A stretch of DNA of 64,000 nt from Microbispora hainanensis (GTDB lineage: Bacteria > Actinomycetota > Actinomycetes > Streptosporangiales > Streptosporangiaceae). Positions 17,014 through 25,627 of the stretch are shown one piece after another (the stretch's first letter is position 1; each line of letters begins with the position of its first letter). A program made the position numbers and the translations under genes. Where the stretch lies: NCBI RefSeq assembly GCF_036186745.1, contig NZ_CP108086.1, forward strand, positions 3,596,001-3,660,000, written 5' to 3'. Below the pieces are notes generated by a model. That model did no database searches and was not told the origin of the DNA. It was given only the letters and a program-made list of their open reading frames with translations.

Positions 17014-17483
17014 CCCCGCCGCGTCCGCGCGCTCTCAGACGGGCACCGTTCCCGGTCGGATGCGGGCGGGAGCGGGGCTCCATGTCGGTGTTCGTGGTCC
17101 TCTTCTCGGGGGTGGTGTTCCTGCTGGCCGGTTTGCTGGTGGACGGCGGGGCCGCCATGAACGCCCGCCTCAAGGCCGCCGACATCGCCGAGCAGGCCGC
17201 CCGCGCCGCCGCCGACCAGATCGACGTCGAGACCCTGCGGGCCACCGGCGAGGTGCGGCTGCTCGCCGATGAGGGCGCGGTGTGCGGCGAGGCCGAGAAG
17301 ATCACGGCGGACCAGGGAGCCGACGGCGTACGCATGACCGAGTGCACCGTGGGCGGCGGCCAGGCGGACGTCACGGTGGCGGTGTCGGTCCACTGGGACG
17401 CCTTCTTCCTGTCCGCGCTGGGCTTCGCCGGCTCCGACATGGAGGCCGAGGCCACGGCCGCTCCCGATGCGGGGGAGGCGTGA
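17010..17483 (+). CDS. TadG-like pilus protein
   Basis: A 157-residue protein with ATG overlapping the previous stop. A basic N-terminus precedes RERGSMSVFVVLFSGVVFLL, a single membrane helix; the region after it (GAAMNARLKAADIAEQAARAAADQI) is the conserved helical stretch of TadG-N/Flp-associated proteins. The soluble C-terminal part contains two cysteines. Full-length TadG proteins of Gram-negative bacteria also carry a von Willebrand domain that is absent here; short forms are usual in actinobacterial tad operons. Confidence 0.8.
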   Translation: MTPPRPRALRRAPFPVGCGRERGSMSVFVVLFSGVVFLLAGLLVDGGAAMNARLKAADIAEQAARAAADQIDVETLRATGEVRLLADEGAVCGEAEKITADQGADGVRMTECTVGGGQADVTVAVSVHWDAFFLSALGFAGSDMEAEATAAPDAGEA

Positions 17484-20400
17484 CCGGGACGCGGCCGCCA
17501 GGCGGCCGGTGGGAGGAGTTCGACCGGGAGGCCCGGCGAGGGCGGGGGTTCCCGCGCGGCGTTACGGCGGGCACATCCGGCCGGGACGCACGGGCCGATC
17601 ACGAGGCCGCCCGAGGAGGCGTGCCCGACCGGGGTCCGCGAGCCGACCGCGAGGCCGCAGGCGGCGGCACGCTCGGCGGGAGCCTGTGGGCCGATCCCGA
17701 GGCCGCAGGCGGCGCGCCCGGCCGGGGTCCGCGGCCACGCCCGGATGGCATGCCGTCGGTGCTGGGGCCGCAGCAGGCGCCCGAGCACTGGCACGACGAC
17801 CGGCGACGGCCCGTACAACTGCGGACCCGGCGCACGGCCGGGGACGTCCTCGCCGGGCTCGGGGCGCTGCTCGCGCTGGTGGGACTGGTGGGCGGCGTGC
17901 CGTACGCGCTGCTCCGGCTGGCCGGTCCGCCGATCACCGGCGACCTGCTGAACGCGGACCTGTTCACGAGCCAGGTCGGCCCCGAGACGATCACCGCGAT
18001 CCTGATCCTCCTGGTGTGGCTGGCCTGGCTGCAACTGTTCCTGTGCGTCGTCGTCGAGGTCTACGCGGCGTTGCGGCGGGTCGGCATGCCGGCCCGGGTG
18101 CCGCTGTCGGGCGGCACCCAGGCGCTCGCGAACCGCCTGGTCTCCGCCGTGCTGCTGCTGTTCACCGCGACCGCCGTGGCGGTGCCCATCGCCCGCGCGG
18201 GCGCCCCCGCCGCGATCCGGCCCGACGTCGCGGCGCTGTCGGCGCCGGTGCCGCAGGCCGAGGCGGAGCGACCGGCCCTGCACGCCAGGGAGGTCAAGAA
18301 GGTCTACGTGGTCCAGCCGCCGCACGGGCGCCACCACGAGAGCCTGTGGGAGATCGCGGAGAAGTGCCTGGGAGACGGGCGCCGCTATCCGGAGATCTAC
18401 CGGCTCAACCAGCACAAGGAGCAGCCCGACGGCAGCCGGCTGCACATGGCCGACCTCATCCGTCCCGGCTGGGTGCTCGACATGCCGGACGACGCCAGGA
18501 ACGTCCACATCGTGCCGGTGGACGACGACCGGCCGGAGATCCTGAAGGAGCACCGCCAGGCGCCCGCCGAGCTCGACGGCGACACCCGCTATGCCAAGGG
18601 AGGCGCGACCGGCGGCGACGTCCACGCCGACCCGCGTACGACGGTGGACCGGCGCGCGACAGAAGACCGGCACACGACGCCTCACCCGCGCCCCACCACC
18701 GGGTCCCACACCGGGTCCCACACCGGGTCCCACACCGGGTCCGACACCGCAGGTGCGACGGAAGGCGAGCGGGACACCACCCGGCCCGACAACGCCGGCG
18801 ACCAGGGCGACACCGGCCACGTCGGGGGCAGGGCGACGCCCGAGCCGAGCAAGCCGGGCATCGTGCTGCCGCCGCCCGCGATGCCGCAGGACAAGCCGTC
18901 CGAGCCCAAGGGCCGCACCGGCGACGCGAAGGACACGCCCGCCACCGCCCGCCCGACGCCCACCCCGCGTCCGATCATCACCACGACCGTCAAACCGGCG
19001 GTCGCGCCCGCGGAGGAGGAGCCGCAGGGCGGGCCGGTCCTCGCCGACTACCTGGCGGCCTCGTCCTTGGCGGCGGCCGGGCTGCTGGCGCTGCTCGGCC
19101 GCAGGCGGCGGGAGCAACTGTGGCACCGGGCCTTCGGACGCCGCATCACCCGGCCGCGCGGAGACGCCGCCGAGGCCGAGGTCGCCATCCGCCTCGGCGC
19201 CGACGCCCCCGGCAGCCGCATGCTCGACATCGGCCTGCGCCTGCTCGGCCGCCTGCTGGCCGACGCCGACCGGCGCCCGCCGACGATTTACGCCGTCCAC
19301 CTTTCCAACCGGGGCCTCGACCTGTGGATCCACCCGGCCGAACAGGACGCGCCGGAGCCGTGGGAGACCTGCGACGACGGGCAGGTGTGGCGACTTCCGG
19401 CCCACGAGGGACGGCGCATCGACGAGCACGTCCTCGCCGGGGTGCCCGCGCCGTACCCCGGGCTGGTCTCGCTCGGCACCGGGCAGGGCGGCCGGGTCCT
19501 GGTCGACCTGGAGGCCGCCCACGGCGTGATCGCGATCACCGGGGCGCACACCGTCGCCGCGCTGTCGGCGCTCGCCGTCGAGCTGGCCACCAACCGGTGG
19601 TCCGACCGGATGCGCATCACGCTCGTCGGCTTCGGGGAGGAGCTGACCCTGCTCGCGCCCGACCGGATCAGGACGGCGGGCAGCCTGGCCGAGGTGCTGC
19701 CGGAGTTCGAGGAGCGGGCCCGCCATGACGGCGACGTGCTGACCGGCCGGGTCCACAGCCGCGTGGACGACCCTGCCTACACCCCGCACTATCTCCTGTC
19801 GGCCATCCGCCCCGACGAGGACGAGGCGCGCCGCCTGGCACTGCTCGGCAAGGGCAGGCGTACGGCGAGCGGCTTCGTGATCGCGGGCGAGCTGCCGCAC
19901 GCCACCTGGACGTGGGAGGTCACCGACGACGGCCGGGCCCGCGTGGACGCCCTGGGTCTGGACATCGAGGCCCACCTGCTGCCGCGCCGGCACTACGACG
20001 CCGTGATCGGCCTGTTCCGTACGGCCCGGCAGCAGGAGGGCGAGCCGCTCACCCCGGTCATGGAGCGGCTGAGCGAGGAGCCACCCTCCATCGAGGTGCG
20101 CATCCTCGGCCCGATCGAGATCAGCCCGGTGAACCCGCTCGAAGAGGGCAGGGCGGCGCTCGCCCACGAGCTCGTCGTCTATCTGGCCACCCATCCGGAC
20201 GGCGTGCACCCGGCCGTGCTGACCGGCGTGCTGTGGCCGCGCGGCGTGCAGCTCGCGGTGCGCGACGCCACGATCGCCAGGGTCGCCGAGTGGCTCGGGC
20301 GCGACTCCGAGGGACGCCCCCACCTGTTCCTCGACCGGTCCGGGCGCCTGCGGCTCGGGCCGGAGGTCCGTACGGACTGGCGGCTGTTCCAGGACCTCGT

Positions 20401-21013
20401 ACGGCAGGCCGGCGAATGGGCCGACGCCGCCGACCCCACCAATGCCGAATCCGGTGGCGCATCCGGTGGCACAGCCGGGGGCATGGAGGCCGACCTGCTG
20501 GAGCGCGCGCTGGCGCTGGTGCGCGGCCCGCTGCTGAACGGCAGGCCGCCCGACCGGTACGCCTGGCTGGCGGCCGACCCCCTGGAGTACGACGTCACGG
20601 CCTGGGTGGCGGACGCCGCCCACGCGCTGTGCGAGATCCGCCTGGCCCGCCACGACCCGCACGGCGCGGTGGCGGCGGCCCGGGCCGGGCTGCTGCTCGC
20701 CGCCGACGACGAGGGGCTGTGGCGCGATCTGCTCCGGGCGGCGCACGCCACCGGGGAACCGGTCCGGCTGCGGGCGGTCGTCGACGGCCTGCTGCGCCGC
20801 GCGACCTCCCATCCGTACGGCGGTGGGATGGCGCCGGAGACGGAGGCGCTCATCGACGAGTTGCTGCCCGACTGGCGCCGCACGGTCTCCCCGGACCTTC
20901 GCAACCCCGCCCGCAGGAGTCCTGCCCTCGGTAACCCTGCCCTCGGTAACCCGGCCCTCGGAAAACCGGGCCCCGGAAGCCCGGCGGATCTCAGAACCTC
21001 ACGTCTCGCCTGA
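17480..21013 (+). CDS. Large membrane protein with LysM and C-terminal BTAD domains, tad-associated
   Basis: 1177 residues from a GTG overlapping the TadG stop. Order: a disordered Arg/Gly-rich head (1-115); membrane helices at about 120-145, 165-195 and 220-240; a LysM-like motif (LWEIAEKCLGDGRRYPEIYR, about 290-310); a low-complexity Thr/His/Pro-rich linker with repeats; another helix (about 515-535); a mixed alpha/beta region; and a C-terminal winged-helix plus BTAD-like helical repeat domain (about 870-1130). BTAD usually occurs in SARP regulators, so a BTAD in a membrane protein with a LysM is unusual but recurs in actinobacterial tad operons. It may anchor the pilus machine to the wall and sense or scaffold; the role is not established. 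Confidence 0.8.
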   Translation: MTGTRPPGGRWEEFDREARRGRGFPRGVTAGTSGRDARADHEAARGGVPDRGPRADREAAGGGTLGGSLWADPEAAGGAPGRGPRPRPDGMPSVLGPQQAPEHWHDDRRRPVQLRTRRTAGDVLAGLGALLALVGLVGGVPYALLRLAGPPITGDLLNADLFTSQVGPETITAILILLVWLAWLQLFLCVVVEVYAALRRVGMPARVPLSGGTQALANRLVSAVLLLFTATAVAVPIARAGAPAAIRPDVAALSAPVPQAEAERPALHAREVKKVYVVQPPHGRHHESLWEIAEKCLGDGRRYPEIYRLNQHKEQPDGSRLHMADLIRPGWVLDMPDDARNVHIVPVDDDRPEILKEHRQAPAELDGDTRYAKGGATGGDVHADPRTTVDRRATEDRHTTPHPRPTTGSHTGSHTGSHTGSDTAGATEGERDTTRPDNAGDQGDTGHVGGRATPEPSKPGIVLPPPAMPQDKPSEPKGRTGDAKDTPATARPTPTPRPIITTTVKPAVAPAEEEPQGGPVLADYLAASSLAAAGLLALLGRRRREQLWHRAFGRRITRPRGDAAEAEVAIRLGADAPGSRMLDIGLRLLGRLLADADRRPPTIYAVHLSNRGLDLWIHPAEQDAPEPWETCDDGQVWRLPAHEGRRIDEHVLAGVPAPYPGLVSLGTGQGGRVLVDLEAAHGVIAITGAHTVAALSALAVELATNRWSDRMRITLVGFGEELTLLAPDRIRTAGSLAEVLPEFEERARHDGDVLTGRVHSRVDDPAYTPHYLLSAIRPDEDEARRLALLGKGRRTASGFVIAGELPHATWTWEVTDDGRARVDALGLDIEAHLLPRRHYDAVIGLFRTARQQEGEPLTPVMERLSEEPPSIEVRILGPIEISPVNPLEEGRAALAHELVVYLATHPDGVHPAVLTGVLWPRGVQLAVRDATIARVAEWLGRDSEGRPHLFLDRSGRLRLGPEVRTDWRLFQDLVRQAGEWADAADPTNAESGGASGGTAGGMEADLLERALALVRGPLLNGRPPDRYAWLAADPLEYDVTAWVADAAHALCEIRLARHDPHGAVAAARAGLLLAADDEGLWRDLLRAAHATGEPVRLRAVVDGLLRRATSHPYGGGMAPETEALIDELLPDWRRTVSPDLRNPARRSPALGNPALGNPALGKPGPGSPADLRTSRLA
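18697..18744. repeat. 12-bp in-frame tandem repeat inside the LysM-BTAD gene
   Basis: Four copies of CACCGGGTCCCA (the last ends CCGA) encode consecutive Thr-Gly-Ser-His units in the linker. A second, looser 15-bp in-frame repeat near 20925-20965 gives GNPALGNPALGKPG at the C-terminal tail. Both are multiples of three and keep the frame, so linker length probably varies between strains. Confidence 0.85.
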
Positions 21014-21152
21014 TCGGAGCCCCAATGCCAGGGATTCTCTCCTCCGAATCATGCCGATCCACGCATAGCGCTGGCTCGTCCCCGGCGGCCGTTCCAAGGT
21101 TGACAGCGACGGGGACACAGCGGCGGGGGATCGCAGACTGCGGAGGATCCCG

Positions 21153-21857
21153 GTGACGCGTCCAGCACTCGCCCCGGCGACGGCGGCGCCGCTCGCCTCG
21201 GCCCGCACGCTGCCACTGGCGGCTTGCGCGGCGGCCTGCGCGCTGCTGCTCTCGGCGTGCGCCGCTCCGGACGCCGACCGTGGCTTCACCCCGGGCGGCG
21301 GCATGGAGCCGGCCGCGGTGGCCGCGTCGGAGACGCCGGCCTCGCAGCCGGGCACCGAGACGATCACGGTGGCGCCGGGACTGACGATCGAGATCGAATG
21401 GCCGGACGAGCCCGACCCCAAGCGGTCGGCGGTGATCAAGGCGTTCGCCGACGACTTCACGGCCCAGTGGCGGGCCGTCAGCACCTCCGGCCGGGACCGC
21501 TCGTACGCGAAGGGGATCGACCCCAAGTCGTCCGCCTACATGGACGCCCTCACCTGGGTGCAGGGGTTCCTCAAGGACGGGCAGTCGGCCCGGGGTGTGG
21601 CCAAGCTCTACGCCCTGCGGGTGCCCGCGGTGATGGGACGCGGGGCGGAGGCCGACGGCTGCGTGGACCTGACCGGCGTGCGGTTGACCGACCAGGAGGG
21701 CACTCCGCTGGACCGTCAGCCCGCCTGGCTGAAACGTCCGCGGGCGGTCTTCCTGCAGACCGCCGGTCTGGGGCAGGGCGACGACGGCGCCTGGCTGATC
21801 CGGCTCTACCGTCACGCGGCCTATCCGGACGAGCGTGCGAAGGAGTGCGTCAGATGA
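21153..21857 (+). CDS. Putative lipoprotein of the tad locus
   Basis: A 234-residue exported lipoprotein beginning at GTG with GGAGGA just upstream. The signal peptide ends in a lipobox LLLSAC (Cys at about residue 32), so the mature protein would be lipid-anchored outside the cell. After a Pro/Ala/Thr-rich spacer comes a soluble domain with FADDFTAQWRAVSTSG and a C-terminal pair of cysteines. I do not recognise a family. It overlaps the next secreted gene by four bases (ATGA) and follows the pilus genes by 139 bp, so a role at the wall or in pilus presentation is inferred from position only. Confidence 0.75.
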   Translation: MTRPALAPATAAPLASARTLPLAACAAACALLLSACAAPDADRGFTPGGGMEPAAVAASETPASQPGTETITVAPGLTIEIEWPDEPDPKRSAVIKAFADDFTAQWRAVSTSGRDRSYAKGIDPKSSAYMDALTWVQGFLKDGQSARGVAKLYALRVPAVMGRGAEADGCVDLTGVRLTDQEGTPLDRQPAWLKRPRAVFLQTAGLGQGDDGAWLIRLYRHAAYPDERAKECVR

Positions 21858-22819
21858 GGGCCATTGCCGCGGCGCCCCTGCTGGCGGGGGCCCTGATCGC
21901 CATGTGTGCGCAGCCCGCCGCCGCGGGCCCGGACGACGGGCCGCATGGCGAGGCGTTCCAGAAGGGCAACACGGCCGGCGTCAGGCTGACCAACTCCAGG
22001 ATCGGGTTGTCCGGCAACGGGCTCGGCGGCAAGAGCGACGGCTATCGCATGCCCCAGCCCTGCTGGTATGAGCCGAACGCGTCGGCCGACGACATGCGCA
22101 CCCTCCAGGCGCAGCAGAAGAAGCAGGCGGTGGACGCGGGGCTCGACTACGACGTGGACATGGACGAGTTCGGCGACAAGATCGGCGAGAAGGGGCAGTG
22201 GTGGGGCATCGCCTACAACGCCGGAGACCCGGCGGGGCAGGCGTGCGCCGCCCAGCGTGAGCCGTACGTCTGGGTGCCCGAGGGCACCGTCCCCGCCGGG
22301 GGCATCACGCTGGAGCAGCTCATGCAGATCGCCCGGGCCGCGCTGACCGTGCCGGAGCCGAAGATCAAGCTGAGCCCGGACGCCAAGAGCTACGTCAACC
22401 TGGGCACCTGGGTGTGGCTGGAGGGAGCCGAGGCCGAGCCCCGGTCCGTCACCGCCACGCTGCCGGGGGTCATGTCCGCCACCGTCACGGCGACGCCGGC
22501 TCGCCTCGAAATCGACCCCGGCACCAAGGACGACAAGCGCGCCGAGGTGTTCACCGCAGGATGCGGCGCGACCGGCAAGCCGTACGAGAAGGGCGCCGAC
22601 GAGGACGGGACGAAGGAACCCGAGTGCGGCGTGATTTACCGGCATTCCTCCGTTGACCTGCCGAACAAGGTCTACACGCTCACCGTGACGAGCGTCTGGA
22701 ACGTGCAGGGCAACGGCAACCAGGGCGGCCAGGCCGTCCCGTTCGCGTACGACCCGATCGAGGTCTCGGCGACCAGGGACGTGCCCGTCGGTGAGGTCCA
22801 AAGCATCGTCAAGGAGTGA
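21854..22819 (+). CDS. Secreted protein of unknown function, tad-associated
   Basis: A 321-residue protein with a clear Sec signal peptide (MRAIAAAPLLAGALIAMC, cleavage probably after AAAG near residue 25) and no membrane anchor afterwards. The mature part contains several cysteines (for example QPCWYEPNAS, GQACAAQREP, AGCGATGKPY and PECGVIYRHSS) that could form disulfides, and a beta-rich C-terminal half. No enzyme motif is visible. It is translationally coupled to the lipoprotein gene, which suggests the two products act together on the cell surface, perhaps as pilus-associated or adhesin-like components. Confidence 0.75.
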   Translation: MRAIAAAPLLAGALIAMCAQPAAAGPDDGPHGEAFQKGNTAGVRLTNSRIGLSGNGLGGKSDGYRMPQPCWYEPNASADDMRTLQAQQKKQAVDAGLDYDVDMDEFGDKIGEKGQWWGIAYNAGDPAGQACAAQREPYVWVPEGTVPAGGITLEQLMQIARAALTVPEPKIKLSPDAKSYVNLGTWVWLEGAEAEPRSVTATLPGVMSATVTATPARLEIDPGTKDDKRAEVFTAGCGATGKPYEKGADEDGTKEPECGVIYRHSSVDLPNKVYTLTVTSVWNVQGNGNQGGQAVPFAYDPIEVSATRDVPVGEVQSIVKE

Positions 22820-22829
22820 CGCCGCCCGG

Positions 22830-23036
22830 CCCGGTCCGGCCCGTCTCCCGGTCCGGCCCGCCCCGGCCTGGCCCCCCGAATCGGCCCGTCTCCCGGTCCG
22901 GCCCGTCTCCCGGTCCGGCCCGTCTCCCGGTCCGGCTCGCCTCCCGGTCCGGCCCGCCCCGGCCTGGCCCCCCGGATCGGCTCGCCTCCCGGACCGGCCC
23001 GCCTCCCGGTCCGGCTCGCCCCTCGGATCGGCCCGG
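22830..23036. repeat. Degenerate 17-bp GC-rich tandem repeat
   Basis: The unit GGCCCGTCTCCCGGTCC occurs in perfect tandem three times at about 22883-22933 and as variants from 22830 to 23036, with a longer ~45-bp block (unit plus CGCCCCGGCCTGGCC) duplicated. A 17-bp unit shifts reading frame each time, so it is not a protein repeat. It fills the convergent gap between the tad operon and ogt. Confidence 0.8.
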
Positions 23037-23123
23037 TCGGCGAACAGCCGCACCGCCCTCGCCGACGGGGCGAGGCGGAAGCCGGCGTCGCCGCTCTCGC
23101 CCGTCGCGCGCGCCCAAGGTTGG

Positions 23124-23258
23124 GTCGGATCAGGCCAGGTCGGATCAGGCCAGGTCGGATCAGGCCAGGTCGGATCAGGCCAGGTCGGATCAGGCCAGGT
23201 CAGATAAGCACAGGTCAGATAAGCACAGGTCAGATAAGCACAGGTCAGATAAGCACAG
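23124..23258. repeat. Two adjacent 15-bp tandem arrays (5 + 4 copies)
   Basis: Five perfect copies of GTCGGATCAGGCCAG (23124-23198) are followed without a gap by four perfect copies of GTCAGATAAGCACAG (23199-23258). The two units share GTC-GAT-AG-CAG positions, so the second array is a diverged and re-amplified form of the first. The block ends one base before the ogt stop codon. There are no spacers, so it is not a CRISPR array. Confidence 0.92.
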
Positions 23259-23259
23259 C

Positions 23260-23754
23260 TCAGGCGCGGGACTCGTGGGCGACGAGCCACTCCTTGACCG
23301 GGGTGCCGTAGTAGTAACTGCCATAACCGCCGGTCGAGGGCAGCACGCGGTGGCACGGCACGAACGGCGCGATCAGGTTCTGCGCGCAGGCCGACCCCGC
23401 GGCCCTCGCGGCCGTCCTGGGCAGCCCCGCCTTCTCCGCGAGCTGCGCGTACGACACGGTGGTCCCGGCGGGCACGGCACGCAGCGCCTCGTAAAGGCGC
23501 TGCCTCGTGGGGGTGCCGGGCTGCTCGACGGGGATGCGGTCGAGCGCGTCGATCCGCCCGGCGAGGTACTCCCGTACGGCCTCGGCCGCGTCGCCGAGAT
23601 CGCCCTCCCGCAGCGGCAGCGCCCGCAGGGACGGCGAGAGCCGGGCGAACATCTCCTGGGGTTCGGCGGTGAAACCGGCCGCGACGAGCACGCCGTCGCG
23701 GGCGAGCAGAGCGAGTGGGCCCACCGGCGTGGGCACGGTCTGAGTGAGGATCAT
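23260..23754 (-). CDS. ogt: Methylated-DNA-protein-cysteine S-methyltransferase
   Basis: A 164-residue suicide repair protein that transfers the methyl group of O6-methylguanine (and O4-methylthymine) to its own cysteine. The active site PCHRV is intact (Cys about residue 135), preceded by the helix-turn-helix segment (TVSYAQLAEKAG and RAAGSACAQN). I chose the ATG at 23754 because GGAGG lies six bases upstream. It lies 107 bp downstream of ada-alkA on the same strand and is probably in the same alkylation-response operon. Length and motifs are normal. Confidence 0.95.
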   Translation of the reverse strand: MILTQTVPTPVGPLALLARDGVLVAAGFTAEPQEMFARLSPSLRALPLREGDLGDAAEAVREYLAGRIDALDRIPVEQPGTPTRQRLYEALRAVPAGTTVSYAQLAEKAGLPRTAARAAGSACAQNLIAPFVPCHRVLPSTGGYGSYYYGTPVKEWLVAHESRA

Positions 23755-23860
23755 CGGAAACCTCCGAGGTGACACCCGCCTTCGGGCGGGGGAGGAGCTT
23801 GTGCGAAACCGGGGCAGGGCCAGGCGTCCGGCCGCGTTTCAGGCGGCGGAGGCATGGTCT

Positions 23861-25456
23861 TCAGGCGGTGGAGGCATGGCTCCACAGGTGGAGCGCGGCG
23901 TACGCGCGCCAAGGCCGCCATCGCTCGGCCTCGTCCGCGGCGATGCCGAGCCGTTCCATCGTCTTGCGCAGCACCAGGTCGCCCTCGGGCCACGCGTCCG
24001 GGTCGCGCAGCGCGCGCAGTGCGATGTACGAGGCCGTCCACGGGCCGATGCCGGGGATCTCCAGCAGCCTGGCGACGGTGTCGGCCGGGTCGTCCGCGCC
24101 GTCGAGGTCGATCGCGCCGGAGGCCACCGCCTCGGCGAGCGCCCTGATCGTGGCGACCCTGCGGGTGGTGAGCCCAAGGCCGTCCAGGTCGGCGGCGGCG
24201 AGCCGGTCGGCCGTGGGGAAGAGCAACGGCACCTGGCCCGCCGCGAGCGGCTCCGTTTCGTGCGCGCCCACGGCGGCGGCTTCCACGCCGCGCACTTTCA
24301 CCGTGGCGGCCTCGAGTTCCCGTGCCCCTGACCCGGCCGCGACGGCGAGCACGTCGGTCCCGTCCGCGGCGGCGTCCCCCGTCGCCGGGACGGCGGGCAG
24401 CCCGGCCCGGGCGGCGATGCGGCCCAGCAGGGTGCGGGCACCGGCCACCGAGATCTGCTGCCCGACGACCGCCCGCACCGCCACCTCGAACCCGTCGTAC
24501 GCTCCCGGAACGCGCAGCCCGGGACGGGCCGCCACCAGCGGCCCGAGCGACGTCCCGCCGAGGATCTCCCGCACCGCGCCGGGGTCGGCGTCGAGGTCGA
24601 GCAGGCGGCGGCAGCGGGCCACCAGCCGGGAGAGCCGGTGCGTCTCGGTGGTCCGCACGGTGAGCCGGACATGACCTGCGGCGGGCCGCAGCGTGATCGA
24701 GCCGCCCGGCACGGCCCGCGTGTAGGCCGTGACGTCGTCGCCCGACCGGCAGACCGCCTCCACCGAGGGAATCGCGCGGGCGGCCAGGAACCGCAGCACC
24801 GACTGCGCGTCGTACGGCTCCCGGTGGCCGAGCCGAAGGGTCAGCCCGGTCGTGAGGGCGACCGGGCTCCCCTTCTCGTGCATCGGCCCGTTGGTCTTGC
24901 GCAGCTCACCCGGCGCGAAGCCGTACGACTCCTTCATGGCCGCGTTGAACTGGCGGACGCTGCCGAACCCGGCGGCGAACGCGACGTCGGCCATCGGCAG
25001 GGTGGTCTCGGTGAGCAGTTGCTTGGCGAGCAGCAGCCGCCGGGTGCGGGCGACGGCGAGCGGCCCGGTGCCGAGTTCGGCGGCGAACAGGCGGTGCAGG
25101 TGCCGTTCGGTCACGTGCAGGCGGCGGGCCAGCCCGGCGACGCCGGTCTCGTCGGCCACCCCGTCGTCGATCAGCCGCAGCGCGCGTCCGACGAGGTCGG
25201 CGCGGACGTCCCAGCCGGGGTCGCCGGGGCTGAGCTCCGGACGGCAGCGGCGGCAGGGCCGGAAACCGGCGGCCTCGGCCGCGGCGGCGTGGCGATAGAA
25301 GCGGACGTTTCCCCGGGCGGGGGTGCGGGCGGGGCAGATCGGGCGGCAGTAGATGCCGGTGGTGGTGACAGCCGTGTAGAAACGCCCGTCGAAGCGGGAG
25401 TCCCGCGCGGAGACGGCGAGGTAGCACGCGTCGAAGTCGAGCTGTCGTGTGGTCAC
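23861..25456 (-). CDS. Bifunctional Ada regulator / AlkA 3-methyladenine DNA glycosylase
   Basis: A 531-residue fusion. The N-terminal Ada zinc domain holds the four cysteines (TTGIYCRPICPAR and FRPCRRC); the first of them would accept methyl from phosphotriesters and switch the protein to an activator. An AraC-type helix-turn-helix follows (about 85-180). The C-terminal AlkA part has the HhH motif EIPGIGPWTASYIALRAL and the catalytic Asp in PEGDLVLRK. The O6-methylguanine-transferase half of E. coli Ada is absent and supplied by ogt next door. The GTG at 25456 is chosen because it starts immediately before the domain; an upstream in-frame start at 25522 would add a non-conserved head. Confidence 0.93.
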   Translation of the reverse strand: MTTRQLDFDACYLAVSARDSRFDGRFYTAVTTTGIYCRPICPARTPARGNVRFYRHAAAAEAAGFRPCRRCRPELSPGDPGWDVRADLVGRALRLIDDGVADETGVAGLARRLHVTERHLHRLFAAELGTGPLAVARTRRLLLAKQLLTETTLPMADVAFAAGFGSVRQFNAAMKESYGFAPGELRKTNGPMHEKGSPVALTTGLTLRLGHREPYDAQSVLRFLAARAIPSVEAVCRSGDDVTAYTRAVPGGSITLRPAAGHVRLTVRTTETHRLSRLVARCRRLLDLDADPGAVREILGGTSLGPLVAARPGLRVPGAYDGFEVAVRAVVGQQISVAGARTLLGRIAARAGLPAVPATGDAAADGTDVLAVAAGSGARELEAATVKVRGVEAAAVGAHETEPLAAGQVPLLFPTADRLAAADLDGLGLTTRRVATIRALAEAVASGAIDLDGADDPADTVARLLEIPGIGPWTASYIALRALRDPDAWPEGDLVLRKTMERLGIAADEAERWRPWRAYAALHLWSHASTA

Positions 25457-25627
25457 GTAGAAGACGTTATGCGCTGGCCACCGATGCGGGCTGGCGGAAA
25501 TCGGACGTGACCGTGCTAACAATGCGGCCGCGCGGAGGGGGCACTCGCGCGAGACCGGGCACGGGAGATCATCCTGTGCCGGGAGTGCTCCCGTGCGAGC
25601 TCGGACGCCAGGCCGGTACGCCCGGCG

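Noticed and set aside
23124-23258. CRISPR array
   Set aside because: The 15-bp units are directly adjacent with no unique spacers and no cas genes nearby.
22816-23300. Plus-strand frames coding SRSGP/SDQAR-type repeats as a secreted repeat protein
   Set aside because: The 17-bp unit changes frame every copy and there is no start site or ribosome site; it follows the stop of the secreted-protein gene.
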